A stretch of DNA of 64,000 nucleotides, taken from contig OX457036.1 of NCBI GenBank assembly GCA_949752735.1, positions 92,525,868 through 92,589,867 of the forward strand. The letters are read 5' to 3'. The translations under genes and the position numbers were made by a program. The notes under the pieces are model-generated. The model was not told where the DNA came from. It was given only the letters and a program-made list of their open reading frames with translations, and did not search any database. Positions 24,001 to 31,546 of the stretch are shown piece by piece (position 1 is the first letter of the stretch; the number at the start of each line of letters is the position of its first letter). This DNA comes from Lumbricus terrestris. Taxonomy: Eukaryota > Annelida > Clitellata > Crassiclitellata > Lumbricidae.

Positions 24001-24771
24001 ATGGGCATGGCCTTCACTCATTTTAAACGTCTGATACGTGCTCATGCAGGGAAAAATGTTATGTAAAACCAAATACTGTCGTTTGCTATTGGTTAGATAA
24101 TGGCTTTACTCTTTTCCTTTCTCTCTCTCTGTCTTTTATTTTATGCTTCATTGTGCTTAAAACTTACTCCGTCATGTTAAGTACTCACCTACATGCTAAT
24201 CTCCCACTTATGCTACTAATCCACCTAACGTCATACGTCTCATCATCTCGGTTATGAATAATCATTTATCTAGGGCCCCTACCTAGCGGGATCTTCCCTT
24301 CTGGGGCTCCTATTGCTTCCCTGTAATACTACCGTTTAACCTGTAATTATACCTAATCTTCTTCTCTATGTTAGCAATTCAAAGTTGTGTAATTGCTGTA
24401 TTTCGTTTTCTTTTGTGGGAGCAATAAACTTGATTTGATTTGATTTGATTTTGATAGGTGAAGCTGAAATTTGTTCTGCATATATTTTATTTGCCATTAT
24501 AAGTTATTAAACAGAAAAACGTATAGTCTGGTACTTACGTGCTACCAGCTCTTAATGTGAAGATTGGTCCAAGTTGATGTGACTTCCTCATGAAAAAGTC
24601 CGCGATGTTATTGAAGTTCCGTAGGAATGGTAAAGATCCGACCAATGGAAGAGATGGAAGAGAAGGAGGATAACGAGGTTTTAGTTTTCCCCTGTCATTC
24701 CACCACCGCAGAAGAAACCGTGACGATGACCATATCCCCAGAAAGATAAGCAACTCCACTAGCAACAGCAT
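1844..24771 (-). CDS. Cytochrome P450, clan 2 (CYP2U/CYP2-like), copy A
   Basis: This is a haem-thiolate monooxygenase expected to sit in the ER membrane and take electrons from NADPH-P450 reductase; its substrate is unknown. Exons (minus strand): 24771-24539, 16922-16804, 12760-11967, 11374-11242 and 2067-1844, all with GT/AG borders and phases 2, 1, 0, 1. They join to 500 codons, normal for the family. Visible features are an N-terminal hydrophobic anchor, a proline hinge ([16 protein letters not shown]), C-helix W128, I-helix AAGTDTT (292-298), K-helix E350-I-M-R353, FRPERF, and haem loop [10 protein letters not shown] with Cys431. The usual C-helix WxxxR reads WKKYH. The inner ATG was chosen because B and C have no ATG further upstream. 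The stop found in B-D is lost, adding 12 residues. Four introns carry transposons, so expression is unproven. Confidence 0.85.
2205..2405. repeat. (CTA)n / (CTG)n microsatellite, intron 4 of copy A
   Basis: Mostly CTA triplets with a CTG start. It lies at the same intron position as the microsatellites of copies B, C and D. The LTR retrotransposon is inserted in it, and the tract resumes at 10,826. Confidence 0.9.
2406..3864 (+). repeat. 5' LTR
   Basis: Direct copy of 9,367-10,825 at an offset of 6,961 bp. It begins TG and ends CA. It is unusually long and contains the start and most of an ORF. Confidence 0.92.
3235..3963 (+). CDS. LTR-initiated ORF, N-terminal part of gag (242 codons)
   Basis: It starts at an ATG within the 5' LTR, crosses the LTR end at 3,864 and stops at TAA 3,961-3,963. 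The product begins with an acidic Ser-Asp stretch (MDSDSDSDG). A likely helical/coiled region rich in Gln, Glu and Leu follows at about residues 40-100. No catalytic motif is seen. The next ORF is in the same frame directly after the single TAA, so this is probably the N-terminus of one gag polyprotein, separated by a nonsense change or a read-through stop. Confidence 0.6.
   Translation: MDSDSDSDGVLQMETGHEEDKRCPEEMVDMETTDHPANPDLILIYRQMATIEQFMERQTDILTSLTDELGQVSVQQGRLNSRQEENEARVKSLTESVEGSGARGNVEGSNPDKHPITGAVVISTDTAHICPIPAHPEEGYQRSSHPRLGLEPATIDNKETLQGRVGPLTDQETLDLGPRLPQQRPGERTAVEPINWAGNSYGQLAPPRVTIGTSKWDESTGGPREKGKIIMGPRFSRAEDLW
3867..3884 (+). other. Primer-binding site, tRNA-Leu-like
   Basis: It starts TGGCACCAGCAAGTGGGA two bases after the LTR. 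TGG pairs with a tRNA CCA end, and the rest resembles the complement of a tRNA-Leu acceptor/T-arm with mismatches. The tRNA identity is inferred. Confidence 0.55.
3967..5481 (+). CDS. gag, matrix and capsid region
   Basis: Long open frame, in phase with the LTR-initiated ORF. It opens with no ATG (GTG after the TAA). The C-terminal ~120 residues (about 5,080-5,380) match the Ty3-type Retrotrans_gag capsid pattern: [17 protein letters not shown], a tryptophan-containing helix (NNRWTEDEK), and a RLRLRHG...[10 protein letters not shown] block. The frame is lost at a run of seven G (5,367-5,373). Past it the true capsid continues in the +1 frame (5,351-6,808). Gag packages element RNA into particles in the cytoplasm. 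Confidence 0.7.
   Translation: MENGKENFPQDDLRGRDVQMKYFGARPKDLQGQGQGQGQRVNTTDMLHSQTIDYYDTNVLYRDFDFENYMRRKQDKLVKHGTEYKSDNDDSEITDLRALHKFELETKALGVEQNEGKTCTNPRFLVSDGKMGDSSLLSDDHVVSWDSHPRQSTTATPWAATFSPSSVPETEKFRSPSNTLSLVTASVTSAAIDFRFCESEAESKRIPTIVASVPQMFTYTPAPSRPIMSMVSLSSETQVTHSYEYKHWANGQPMYASYSRKMVPPVPVFPVYAEAVSLPFQMQPWPTTSTVLENPVMQRGTSSEMFSSASLNGQDNHLKTKEGRMVSLPSTEIRAAFEKQISTGGHVTSSSSTEKEEATENVPTSAADSMREKVRSHMKLGHYNGKTSVEVFLKKFEVCSNNNRWTEDEKLAQLTCALVEPVDQLLYEFDSDTITTCADLMDRLRLRHGSTDQTVLYQTQLSARRQKGGRRSGFFGPRHKKINDSGIPRTEVYTQRNYRDQGFP
5351..6808 (+). CDS. gag C-terminus, CCHC zinc knuckle and aspartic protease
   Basis: It continues capsid after the G-run shift ([30 protein letters not shown]). 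A nucleocapsid knuckle [14 protein letters not shown] (C-X2-C-X4-H-X4-C) lies near 5,882-5,923. A retropepsin-type site LLDSGS lies near 6,060, with the paired ILGLSWM motif about 75 residues later. The knuckle binds RNA and the protease cleaves gag. The ORF ends at TAA 6,806-6,808 with about 150 residues of linker and no RT palm, so pol is missing rather than hidden in another frame. Confidence 0.78.
   Translation: MLADRRGGEDLGSLVQDIRRLMILAFLGPRSTHSETIAIKAFLDALRDKELALKVREREPVTLDSAYKTAMRLEGYRRADEDGMDRQERRPGRIKIVKESDETGDCDTKEFREDIARQLKQLSDRMDCLLKTSSTEKQYPRWQPQNTPSAGRGTNYMNQRWNQKPNETYRRITDNRRCFECNQVGHLARVCPRRINSSSTGEQDESEGPGVSNARHVKGNSDAYLSVTIRGKKLLALLDSGSEMTLCPASLVDSKEIIGSSQLLQAANGSAIRVMGETVLKLKIEGQDFEIPCLVTEQVTELILGLSWMVKENVLWHVGRGWILVRNLRLNVLRKNCPKQCHQTKGTFCDSQNSPNGESNVETRAVLPEMEIVREIGAVQTGTVESEASVPEKTSARSSRFADPCPTEVAARIPRQPDVHPRVVPNSSFRGGTCRPPVTPSVESARVKESVSLRNVTRSQKSDVDQMTRFTGGNRLAMLARLWQA
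6809..9353 (+). other. Non-coding internal region of the LTR element
   Basis: About 2.5 kb of T/G-rich sequence between the protease ORF and the 3' LTR. Only short ORFs occur in any frame and none resembles RT, RNase H, integrase or envelope. It lies where pol should be. Confidence 0.75.
9354..9366 (+). other. Polypurine-like tract
   Basis: The purine-rich AAGTGGTGGAGGG touches the 3' LTR, where plus-strand DNA priming is expected. It is interrupted by two T. Confidence 0.65.
9367..10825 (+). repeat. 3' LTR
   Basis: Near-identical to the 5' LTR. Its embedded ORF (from 10,196) has no gag to join and runs past the LTR end into the CTA microsatellite, stopping at 10,906 after a poly-leucine tail. 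Confidence 0.92.
10826..11075. repeat. (CTA)n compound microsatellite, right part
   Basis: CTA triplets continue from the LTR border and decay into CTACTG, CCACCA and CATCAT mixtures. This is the other half of the tract split by the retrotransposon. Confidence 0.85.
11242..11374 (-). CDS. P450 copy A exon 4
   Basis: It is bounded by TTTTGCAG and GTTAGT. It codes [18 protein letters not shown] and FRPERFLD (the meander/PERF region) and ends with FSL plus one base of the haem-loop glycine. Confidence 0.9.
11967..12760 (-). CDS. P450 copy A exon 3 (C helix to K helix)
   Basis: One open 794-nt exon from [13 protein letters not shown] to VPTGTL. It carries the I-helix oxygen-activation motif AAGTDTT and the K-helix EIMR. 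Length and borders match exon 3 of copy C exactly. Confidence 0.92.
14190..14660 (+). mobile_element. CR1-like LINE, 3' fragment
   Basis: An open frame of 133 codons (14,197-14,598) codes the ORF2 C-terminus: [37 protein letters not shown]. It is followed by a short 3' UTR with GAGGCGCTTTATAAATG and a (CAATA)n-like tail. 5'-truncated and inserted in the CCGGTGTC element. Confidence 0.75.
14720..15075. repeat. Degenerate 33-36 bp motif cluster
   Basis: Several diverged copies, in both orientations, of a motif like AATAGAAGCTGGATTGATGA with AATTCTTGC. More copies occur at 15,815-15,890. The same motif recurs at 27.5, 37.9 and 48.6 kb. Confidence 0.6.
16804..16922 (-). CDS. P450 copy A exon 2
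   Basis: 119 nt between TTTTTCAG and GTTAGC. It codes [18 protein letters not shown] and the FSGRSP stretch that precedes the C helix; phase 2 in and phase 1 out, as in copies B and C. Confidence 0.9.
17124..18100 (-). mobile_element. Non-autonomous Helitron
   Basis: Read on the minus strand it begins TCTATATAAATA after a host A. It ends CTAG before a host T, with the hairpin GCCAC-AGCAACGC-GTGGC close to that end. These are standard Helitron ends (5' TC, 3' hairpin then CTRR, A/T target). No Rep/helicase ORF is present. An extreme C/T-rich block fills 17,168-17,578. Confidence 0.78.
17168..17578. repeat. Pyrimidine-rich low-complexity block
   Basis: About 400 bp of CCCTCC/CCTTCC. The long Pro/Ser and Gly/Glu ORFs on its two strands are composition artefacts. 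Confidence 0.9.
18101..19748 (-). mobile_element. R2-type (restriction-like endonuclease) LINE, 5'-truncated
   Basis: A minus-strand ORF (19,738-18,215, 507 codons) begins at GPLLFCLPL, inside the RT palm. It has the catalytic YLDD at residues 22-25. Downstream is C-H-C-X8-H-X4-C ([17 protein letters not shown]), then RHFALND, then RPDG...AWD. This CCHC plus PD-X(~14)-D order is the R2-group endonuclease. A 3' UTR with AATAAATG and a (TAA)n tail follow. The 5' break falls in an ATT microsatellite. It lies in intron 1 of copy A. Confidence 0.78.
19749..19795. repeat. (TTA)n microsatellite
   Basis: Pure ATT triplets at the truncated end of the R2-type LINE. A similar tract at 18,101-18,150 forms its tail. 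Confidence 0.9.
20385..21260. mobile_element. Long-TIR MITE, TAGGGTGGAGTG ends
   Basis: Both ends carry about 115 bp of inverted repeat starting TAGGGTGGAGTGAAAAACACG and including GTAATAG and TATGGGGTCAAGAAATGTC. ACTGTAGAG occurs on both flanks (20,376-20,384 and 21,266-21,274), with 5 extra bases on the right. The interior holds a GTA/GCA microsatellite and no coding region. The terminal word is shared with the coding element at 40,313. Confidence 0.8.
20985..21128. repeat. (GTA)n/(GCA)n microsatellite inside the MITE
   Basis: AGT and AGC triplets alternate in blocks over about 140 bp. Confidence 0.9.
21945..24452 (+). mobile_element. CR1-like LINE, nearly intact RT
   Basis: The frame 22,015-24,066 codes a non-LTR reverse transcriptase with [46 protein letters not shown] and FADDTNAFL (catalytic FADD). 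The C-terminal thumb and [10 protein letters not shown]...LVWNSLPP region follow. A single in-frame TAA (23,527-23,529), beside an A-run, interrupts it where lysine is expected. The endonuclease domain is missing, so it is 5'-truncated. The tail ends with (GATTT)n. Clade (CR1/Crack/Daphne group) is inferred. Confidence 0.8.
22015..24066 (+). pseudogene. LINE reverse transcriptase with one nonsense codon
   Basis: About 680 codons, same frame before and after the stop at 23,527. Polymerase motifs are intact ([10 protein letters not shown] for the first Asp, FADD for the second pair). It would copy LINE RNA at a nicked target, but the missing endonuclease and the stop make it inactive. Confidence 0.8.
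24539..24771 (-). CDS. P450 copy A exon 1 (membrane anchor)
   Basis: It codes [20 protein letters not shown] (anchor helix), then RWW, the proline-rich hinge and [10 protein letters not shown]. The donor is CAC/GTAAGTAC. Nine bases before the ATG is TTATTCTTACAG, a good acceptor, conserved in B and C. A non-coding 5' exon is therefore likely. Confidence 0.88.
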
Positions 24772-24940
24772 TTTATCTTTCTGTAAGAATAAAGCGAAAC
24801 ACATTTCAGGAGATGAATCAAACTGTTTTTGTGTTTTAATTGCTTATTTACGCCCTATGTCCCGCCTTCTATGATTGCCTTTTATCTTGTACTTCATTTG
24901 CCTACATTACGATCATAATTATTAATATTGGCCTACATTT

Positions 24941-25093
24941 TATTGTCTAAACATGGATTTAAAAATAAATCGACTTCGTACAAACTGTTAATTCGTCACA
25001 TTTGGTGTTAGCAACGATAGCCACGCAAATGTGACGAATTAACAATTTGTACTAAGTCGATTTATTTATTTTTAAATCCATGTTTAGACAATA
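24941..25093. repeat. Large inverted repeat (hairpin)
   Basis: Left arm 24,941-25,003 and right arm 25,027-25,093 pair over about 63 bp, with a 4-bp insertion and few mismatches around a 23-bp spacer. Copy B has only a single version of the left-arm sequence (near 35,645), so this is a local inverted duplication upstream of copy A. Confidence 0.85.
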
Positions 25094-25306
25094 ATATAGG
25101 GCCCTATGTTTGTCTCTTTGTCTGTTTCTGTGTATCACTAGGACAACATACTTGTATTTCGTGCCCGTTAATGTATTAGTCCCAGGACCGATTAGAATAT
25201 TTAAATTTTTTGCAACGAGATCGGAACCGCAACATTTAAATGACTTTTCCCATGGAATTTCACTAAACCAACTAACATAGCGTAGTTTAATATATTTAAT
25301 ATAATT

Positions 25307-25350
25307 ATGTCGCCACTCTTCCATCCCAGCGGAGGGAAGAGTGGCGACAT
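25307..25350. repeat. Perfect 16-bp stem-loop
   Basis: ATGTCGCCACTCTTCC and its exact reverse complement are separated by 12 bases. It lies about 0.5 kb upstream of P450 copy A. No repeated partner or ORF was seen. Confidence 0.85.
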
Positions 25351-25399
25351 TTGACAGCCAAACCTGCCTAGGGGGCAGAGAACCAGAAGAAGAATATTT

Positions 25400-26390
25400 C
25401 AAAGTCTCTAAAATTAGTTAGCCTACTTTTACGGTTTCATGTTGGCAGAATATCTTTAGTCGCTAGTGCAGGCCTAATCTCTCCCTCTCGCTAGCCTTGA
25501 TTTTAAAGCATTTTCTGGCATGCTAGCTTTGTTACAATCTTGTGTCCAGAATAAGGGAACACTTAAACAAACTTCATTGCTTGACTTCAATTCCTTGATG
25601 CTCAATTGAACCGTTATTGTCCTTGTTTAATTTTGTCCTATTTATAGATTTTAGTAATCGCGAATGACAGGGTCCCTTGCATTCGAGTCTATGTTAAATT
25701 AAATTTCTATCTGTCTCAATCTACTCCATTATTGTTTTCCTGTGAAGAGTAGATTTATTCGATCTGTACGAAAAATGATCAGCGCTGCAAACCTTTACTT
25801 TGGAATAGATGTAAGCTTATAAGCCAATCAAACAGATCTAATAAATATCTGCTAAAATCCGTACAGTTAATTTCGTATGTTTTTTAAGCGATTTCTCAAT
25901 CGACAATTAAGACACTACTAAGCAATTGCATATCCAAACACCTTGTTGTAGTCAACAACATAAAGACCGCGAAACCGCAAAAATGGTTATAGGCCGACCG
26001 CCGTAAGCTATATGTTTTCTATTAACCTATCAACTACAACGTTCGACTGTCTGGATTTTTTTTACTTGGGCTTAAAAGCGGCTAGAACACGCGCGGCCCA
26101 TAAGACTTAGTGTAAGCCTACTTTTTAAAAACACTAAACTAGTTTGCGTCCTAGTCTTTGCTCATAATGGTCGGCAGTTTTATGCCAGTATAGGTATGGG
26201 GCGTATTCTCTCTGAGCCAGTTGAGAACTTGAGCATTGTAGCCTATTGTAGGTCTATAATATTTATGAACATTATTTTATAATTTATAACGCGCTTCTCA
26301 CAGCAAGAGCCTTTCAAAAGCGCTTACGGTGGGATCGACTCCGAGAGAAATAAAGCCAGAATAGACTCGAGAAAAAAATGAGGCCATACT
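25400..26390. other. 5' flank of copy A, no gene seen
   Basis: AT-rich unique-looking sequence, partly homologous to the flanks of copies B and C (36.2-36.9 and 52.2-54.6 kb). No ORF or element is supported. Confidence 0.5.
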
Positions 26391-26399
26391 ACAAAAAGG

Positions 26400-26890
26400 A
26401 TATAATTATTATGGAGAATAATATTATGATGGTGGAAGCCCATTCCATAGAGAGGGATTTATGCAGGCAAAACATCTGGATTGAGCCATGGCAGTCATGA
26501 TGGATGGATCCATAGTTTAACAACGGCTTATGACAACAGAGGCTGTTGCAATCGGCGACATCTGCTTGGCATATTACAGCTTTAGCCGCTCTTAGCCTGA
26601 GTTCAAAATCCAGACAGATGAACAAGGAGGTCAAGTCGATTAGAGGATCCAATAGGACGCAGCTATTTGGCAGAGAGCGGGCAGAGCATGAGATCACAAA
26701 GATACTTCGGAGCAAGACCCAATTGAGATTTAATGACCAAAGCCAGAACTTTGAATTGCATACGTGCAGAAAGGGGAGCCAATGAAGTCATTCAATCGTG
26801 AATACAGTGACGTTGAAGACGGGCAATCAGTCTAGCAACAGCGTTCAGTGCAGGCTGTTTGAGTCGTGCGCTACCGGTGAGAAAGAGTAA
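26400..26890 (-). mobile_element. Old LINE-like remnant shared by the duplicated units
   Basis: It is homologous to 36,990-37,800 and 55,080-55,190. The minus-strand segment near 26,800-26,870 reads like the LINE motif LNAVARLIARL; the copy B counterpart is clearer (SVLNAAARLIARLPR). Too decayed to classify further. Confidence 0.4.
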
Positions 26891-27106
26891 ATACAAAATA
26901 ATGTGCGCGTTTTTCGCGGACAATAATAATAATGACATCTACCTTCCTCATTTTCTAAAACGAAGTGTTAGATTGATATCCTTCACCACCGTTGCCCTGT
27001 TGAATGGGCGTAGAGCAATGCAGTGCTAACCCGGGACTTAAATCTCTTAAACAAGGCCGGTATCACCAAATAGAGTAAGCTTATCCCCCGTATTAATCGG
27101 TGACCC

Positions 27107-27190
27107 GACAAAAGGGCGACCGACAAAAGGGCACCGACAAAAGGGCGCCGACAAAAGGGCGCCGACAAAAGGGCAGCCGACAGAAGAGCG
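27107..27190. repeat. Minisatellite, GACAAAAGGGCGCC unit
   Basis: Five to six tandem 14-15 bp copies, the inverse of the unit at 1,090-1,195. Confidence 0.85.
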
Positions 27191-27403
27191 GCGCTCTTAA
27201 AAGAAATATTATCGCGAACGATATCGCGGAAGAAATAAAGTATTTGAAAATGACAAGTGATCCACCACTACATGACTTAAATGTTTAACGAGATGTAGAA
27301 GCTAAGAAATTATTTCGGAAATACAAACAAGAGTTAAAATGAGAAGTTTCAAATCTCTAAAAGTTGCTTAAACTATGACTAAAAGTTAAGAGCAAAAAAA
27401 AAC

Positions 27404-27893
27404 GGCAATCCTGTCAACGGCGGTTTTAAATTATTTTTGCAGGTACTTGTTTTTTATACGACCACCAAGACACCTAGAACTAACGTTGCAGCGTTGTTAT
27501 CCAACTTCTAGTTTGCAGAGAATCCTTTTAATCGATCTAGCTTCTGTTTAGGCAAGATTTTGTTGGATAAATCCCGTTTCTATTTCGTCAGCAAATATTT
27601 TTCATCAATTTTTCATTGAAAATTATTTTTCATCAATCCAGTTTCAATTTCAGCATAATGACTGCACCAACCCTAAAACTAACCCTAACCGACCCTCACG
27701 ACGCCTAACCTGAACCCTAACCGACCCTCACGCGCTAAATCCCGCTTCTATTTCGTGAGGAAATATTTTTCATCAAATTTATTAAGAAATAATATGTTCC
27801 TAGTGTATTCAGACTGACATTTCATGTTGTTTATTGGTCAATTGTTGTACTTTGAGTGTGAAATAATTTAAAACCGCCGTTGACAGGATTGCC
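27404..27893. mobile_element. MITE with 38-bp TIRs
   Basis: The ends GGCAATCCTGTCAACGGCGG (plus TTTTAAATTATTT) are near-perfect inverted repeats bordered by A-runs. Inside are copies of the degenerate 33-36 bp motif and telomere-like CCCTAA words at 27,670-27,730. No ORF. Confidence 0.85.
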
Positions 27894-28221
27894 AAAAAAA
27901 CTACTTTCGCAGACTCGTTATATGACAGGAAACCAGAAACGTAAATCATTAGGCTACGTTACACTTGCCAGTGTGGAGCTATTTGAAACAAATTTAACCA
28001 TTACAAACCTCCTTGACATGCTTCCTTTGCTTATAATTTTTTAGGCGTATATGAAACTTACATCACGTGATTACGACCGTTCCAGCCTCCCATGTTACCG
28101 CTTTCAACATTCGATTTTTTTGTTTTAACACCTTTTCCAGATGCTCCGAGCATGTTGTCTATCAACAAACACCATCTGTGAAATATTTAAGTAGCCTATT
28201 ATTTGCTCGTTGTCGCGTCGT

Positions 28222-28622
28222 CCGGTGTCACGAAATAGAGTATCCCCCGTATTAATTGTATCAAATTTTAAAAAAGTCGAAAAAACCGCTTCCGCGTGTA
28301 GATCTATTCTTTTTGCAAATTAATTTTCATCTGCTTTGTTTTGAACAATGACACTAACCGGTATGTTTATTCCTACTATATAATTTCTTTTGCCCTGTTT
28401 TATAGCACTTAAAATATTTAAAACACTTAAGAACATTCAGAGTCACTAAATAAATTCGAGTTGCCTTTATCTGAGCATTCCTTAGGACACTTAAAACAAT
28501 TAGAGTCACTTTAAATTTTGATTACAGCAAAAAAATTTATTATGCGCATTTTTCAAAAAAGGGGATAGAATAGTTAATCCCCCCGGATAGTATAGATCGG
28601 ATAATTCCATCCGGGGGATAGA
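28222..28622 (+). mobile_element. CCGGTGTC MITE, right end missing
   Basis: It begins CCGGTGTCACGAAATAGAG and matches 38,231-38,640 throughout, including CCATCCGGGGGATAG. It breaks into an AAT microsatellite before the right TIR. Confidence 0.8.
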
Positions 28623-28739
28623 TTAATAATAATAATAATAATAATCTTTTCTTTAATTAAACGCCTGCAAGACGCACTGCGCTTTACATTTACAAGTTAT
28701 GCAGTAATCTTAATTAAACTTAACTACCAACTGAACAGA

Positions 28740-28862
28740 CAGCTTTGTAATTACACGGCGCCGATGGCAGCCTACAAAGCAAATCCGCCCAACGGGGGCT
28801 CGAACTCACTACCTCTTGCTCTCTTGGCCAGCGTGTTAACCACTACTCTACCGGGATATAAA
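28740..28862 (-). mobile_element. tRNA-derived SINE fragment
   Basis: On the minus strand a GGTAGAGTAGTGGTTAACACG A-box region is followed about 35 bp later by the B-box-like GAGTTCGAGCCCC. This is a pol III promoter layout. No cloverleaf is intact enough to call a tRNA gene. Confidence 0.6.
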
Positions 28863-28873
28863 AATAATAATAA

Positions 28874-28905
<32 letters not shown>

Positions 28906-29214
28906 CATTATTATTGACTTTTGGAGGATTCATATCTTTCTAGTCCGTTCAAATTTATGGCATGATATGCTGGAATCGTATTGCTGGTTCAATTCTCTAA
29001 ATATTGGGAGAATTTTAGTATGATTAATCATCAGGCATTAGAGATAGCCTACATGAAAAACAGTTTTGCGTAGCCTACTTTTTAAGCACGGCGTACAACA
29101 GTACTGTACATGCCGTGTGGTAGTGAAAATCATGTGTCATTAATACATAAATTCCACGTGTCTGAAATTTGACTTCTTTATGAGAGCGACATAATTATGA
29201 TATATTTTGGACAC

Positions 29215-29420
29215 AACCATGAGAAGAGAGGTAACATGCATAAATAAAGACATCATTCAGGGCACAATGCCAGGAGAGCGGAAAAGAGAAAGACCGAGAA
29301 CAAACTGACCAGGTCACTTAAAGGAATGGACTGGATTGACATTGGAGGATCGATGATGGCTTGGAACAGGAACAACAGGAATGAGAGCGACGAGAATGAA
29401 CAGCATCCGATAACTGTAGA
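29215..29420 (+). mobile_element. LINE ORF C-terminal fragment (RTE-like)
   Basis: A broken frame reads GTMPGERKRERPRTN, then LKEWTGLTLED, a typical C-terminal tail of RTE/Nimb-like LINEs. Homologous remnants are present in the next units (42,690-42,820 with 43,675-43,740, and 57,040-57,290). Confidence 0.6.
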
Positions 29421-29668
29421 TTTAATTAAGGGAGATCGGGGCACAACGTGATACCTAAATTATATTTAAGCAAATGTGATACTGGTAAAACAAACTCAAC
29501 TTTTCTTGCATTCAGACCAGTCCAGCAAAACCATAGCGCAGCATATTCTAGATTTATCCGCCTAACATACCGATTATGATGATGAACTCCAACACTTCTA
29601 TTGAGTTAAATTTGTTTAGTAATGGATAAAGGTCTGACCAAAGCAAAATAACAAGGTAGCCCAAAGAA

Positions 29669-29954
29669 CAGTGACTCCAGTTTTGGGGGCTGAATTCTCG
29701 AGGAGGAAATTTTCCATTATCACACGCCAAAGTTTCTGACGACCTTTTTTGTCATTTGGTCGAAATCTCATGGAAATTTTCAATTTTGACTCGCCAAAAT
29801 TTCTTACGAAATTTTTTTGTCGTTTGGTCGAAATCTCATGCATATATTTGAATTTTTAGGGGAGGTTAATCATAGAAATATTTAATTTTTACATGTAAAA
29901 ATCGGTTGGCCTGCTTAGGGGGCTTAGCACGCTAGCCCCCTGGCTCCGCTACTG
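29669..29954. mobile_element. hAT-like MITE, copy B flank
   Basis: The ends CAGTGACTCCAG and CAGTAGCGGAGCCAGGGGG (inverted) carry hAT-style CAG termini and G-runs. An internal GTTTGGTCGAAATCTCATG segment is repeated. It occupies the same place as the MITE at 43,871-44,090; A and D lack it. Confidence 0.65.
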
Positions 29955-30247
29955 CTAATTAATCATTGCATGCGCTGGAGCAAAGCGACCAATGAACAAC
30001 AAAAGTCAAGAAATTAGCGTAGATAAGCATAAAATACATAGATTGCTAATAGTTACAAAGTAAGCCTAATTTGTATAAAATAAATTGGCAGTTAATGGTA
30101 CTATTATGTTCCACGCAGATTACAATATCATAGCGCGAATCCACAAATTCCGCAAGCGAACATTCGGCGAAAACAGCTGAAACACTTCAACGTTCGCTTC
30201 CGGGCTTTCGACGAAGCCCAGACTTATCTGACTTTTGTCCATAACTA

Positions 30248-30435
30248 TTAATCTCTGGCGATTAGGCGTATGTTGAATTCCGATGGAGTCAGTACCGCAG
30301 ACACTGGCTCAATCCATTTGACGTCAACAGCACTTTGTCCCTCTGGTGGCCGTATGATGAAGCGCTGCACCAGTCCAGTGATAATGAGAAACAACTCTGC
30401 TCGAGCCAGGATTTCACCGAGACAAGAGCGCCGCC
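30248..30435 (-). CDS. P450 copy B exon 5
   Basis: 188 nt with TTTAG acceptor, [16 protein letters not shown], and stop TAA after LIARD. Open, but part of a pseudogene. Confidence 0.85.
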
Positions 30436-30502
30436 CTAAAGACACAGAACTCAACACAGTTGCATGTTTTCTAAAGGCATAGGCGGTATTTATAGAACAG
30501 CA

Positions 30503-30542
30503 ACTACTACTACTACTGCTACTGCTACTGCTACTGCTACTG

Positions 30543-30580
<38 letters not shown>

Positions 30581-30638
30581 ACTGCTACTGCTACTGCTAC
30601 TGCTACTGCTACTGCTACTGCTACTGCTACTGCTACTG

Positions 30639-30672
<34 letters not shown>

Positions 30673-30740
30673 ACCCACTACCACCATTACTACTAATCAT
30701 CAGCATCATCAGCATCATCATCATCATCATAAAATATTCA
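30503..30740. repeat. (CTG/CTA)n microsatellite, intron 4 of copy B
   Basis: CTACTG hexamers, CTG and CTA blocks grade into CATCAT. The poly-Ser, poly-Thr and poly-Ala ORFs across it are artefacts. Confidence 0.9.
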
Positions 30741-30907
30741 TAGTAATAATTGTAGTAATAACACTGCTTCTGTGAATCAGACAATAACTATTAGGCTATG
30801 TTACAACTGAGAGTGAAAACATGAGGAGGGGACTCTGAATTAGATACAGATCAGAGTGTGGTTTAAAAGCCAACGATTTTATGAAATTTAAAGTCTCAAC
30901 AACTAAC

Positions 30908-31040
30908 CAAGGGAAAACGCAATAACCGATTCCCTGTCGATCACTTGTCCATCCTTGTCCAAAAATCTGTCCGGTCGAAATACATCCGGGTCTTTCCACA
31001 CCTTTGGGTCCATGTGGGCCGCATAAAGATTTGCCAGAAC
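30908..31040 (-). CDS. P450 copy B exon 4
   Basis: Intact 133-nt exon coding [17 protein letters not shown] and [17 protein letters not shown]. Confidence 0.85.
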
Positions 31041-31546
31041 CTGCAAAATAGGTATTCCATTTTTTATGTACAAGGAAATGGTACTTACACAGAGTAAAAC
31101 ACATGTCAGTCAGTCAGTAGATGGAGGCATGATTTGTCATAACAGCAACTAATAACTAAAAATGTAACCATGTGAACGGTCTAACGAAGCTGAACACGCC
31201 CTCAAGACGTCGGTATCCGTGAGAGAGCTGTCGGTACAGATTCTAAACAAGAACAAGTCTCAAATGAAAAATTGAAATGCCAGGCTATGTGAAAAAGTAC
31301 ACAAATGTGGACATAATGAAACTGGACCGCTTCAAGTTAAGAAACTAAACTTTGGTGTCGCCTTTGCCACAACCCTGATATCGGCTTATCGACAACGTAA
31401 TTGTCGACACTGTGTCTCTGGGTTGATCTGAAGGGTTATTAAACGCAACACCTCTTCATAATTAGTAAATGTTTTTATATGTAAAAACACCGCTTAGAGT
31501 TCACAAAACAAGTGAGGCTCTTAAACATTATAGTTAAATTTTTTAC

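Noticed and set aside
27107..27190. CRISPR-like repeat array
   Set aside because: Units are contiguous 14-15 bp repeats without unique spacers, in a eukaryotic context.
28740..28862. tRNA gene
   Set aside because: A and B boxes are present but no complete cloverleaf; fits a SINE better.
30248..30784. 178-codon ORF joining poly-Ser to P450 haem region
   Set aside because: Only 30,435-30,248 is exon; the rest is intron 4 with its microsatellite.
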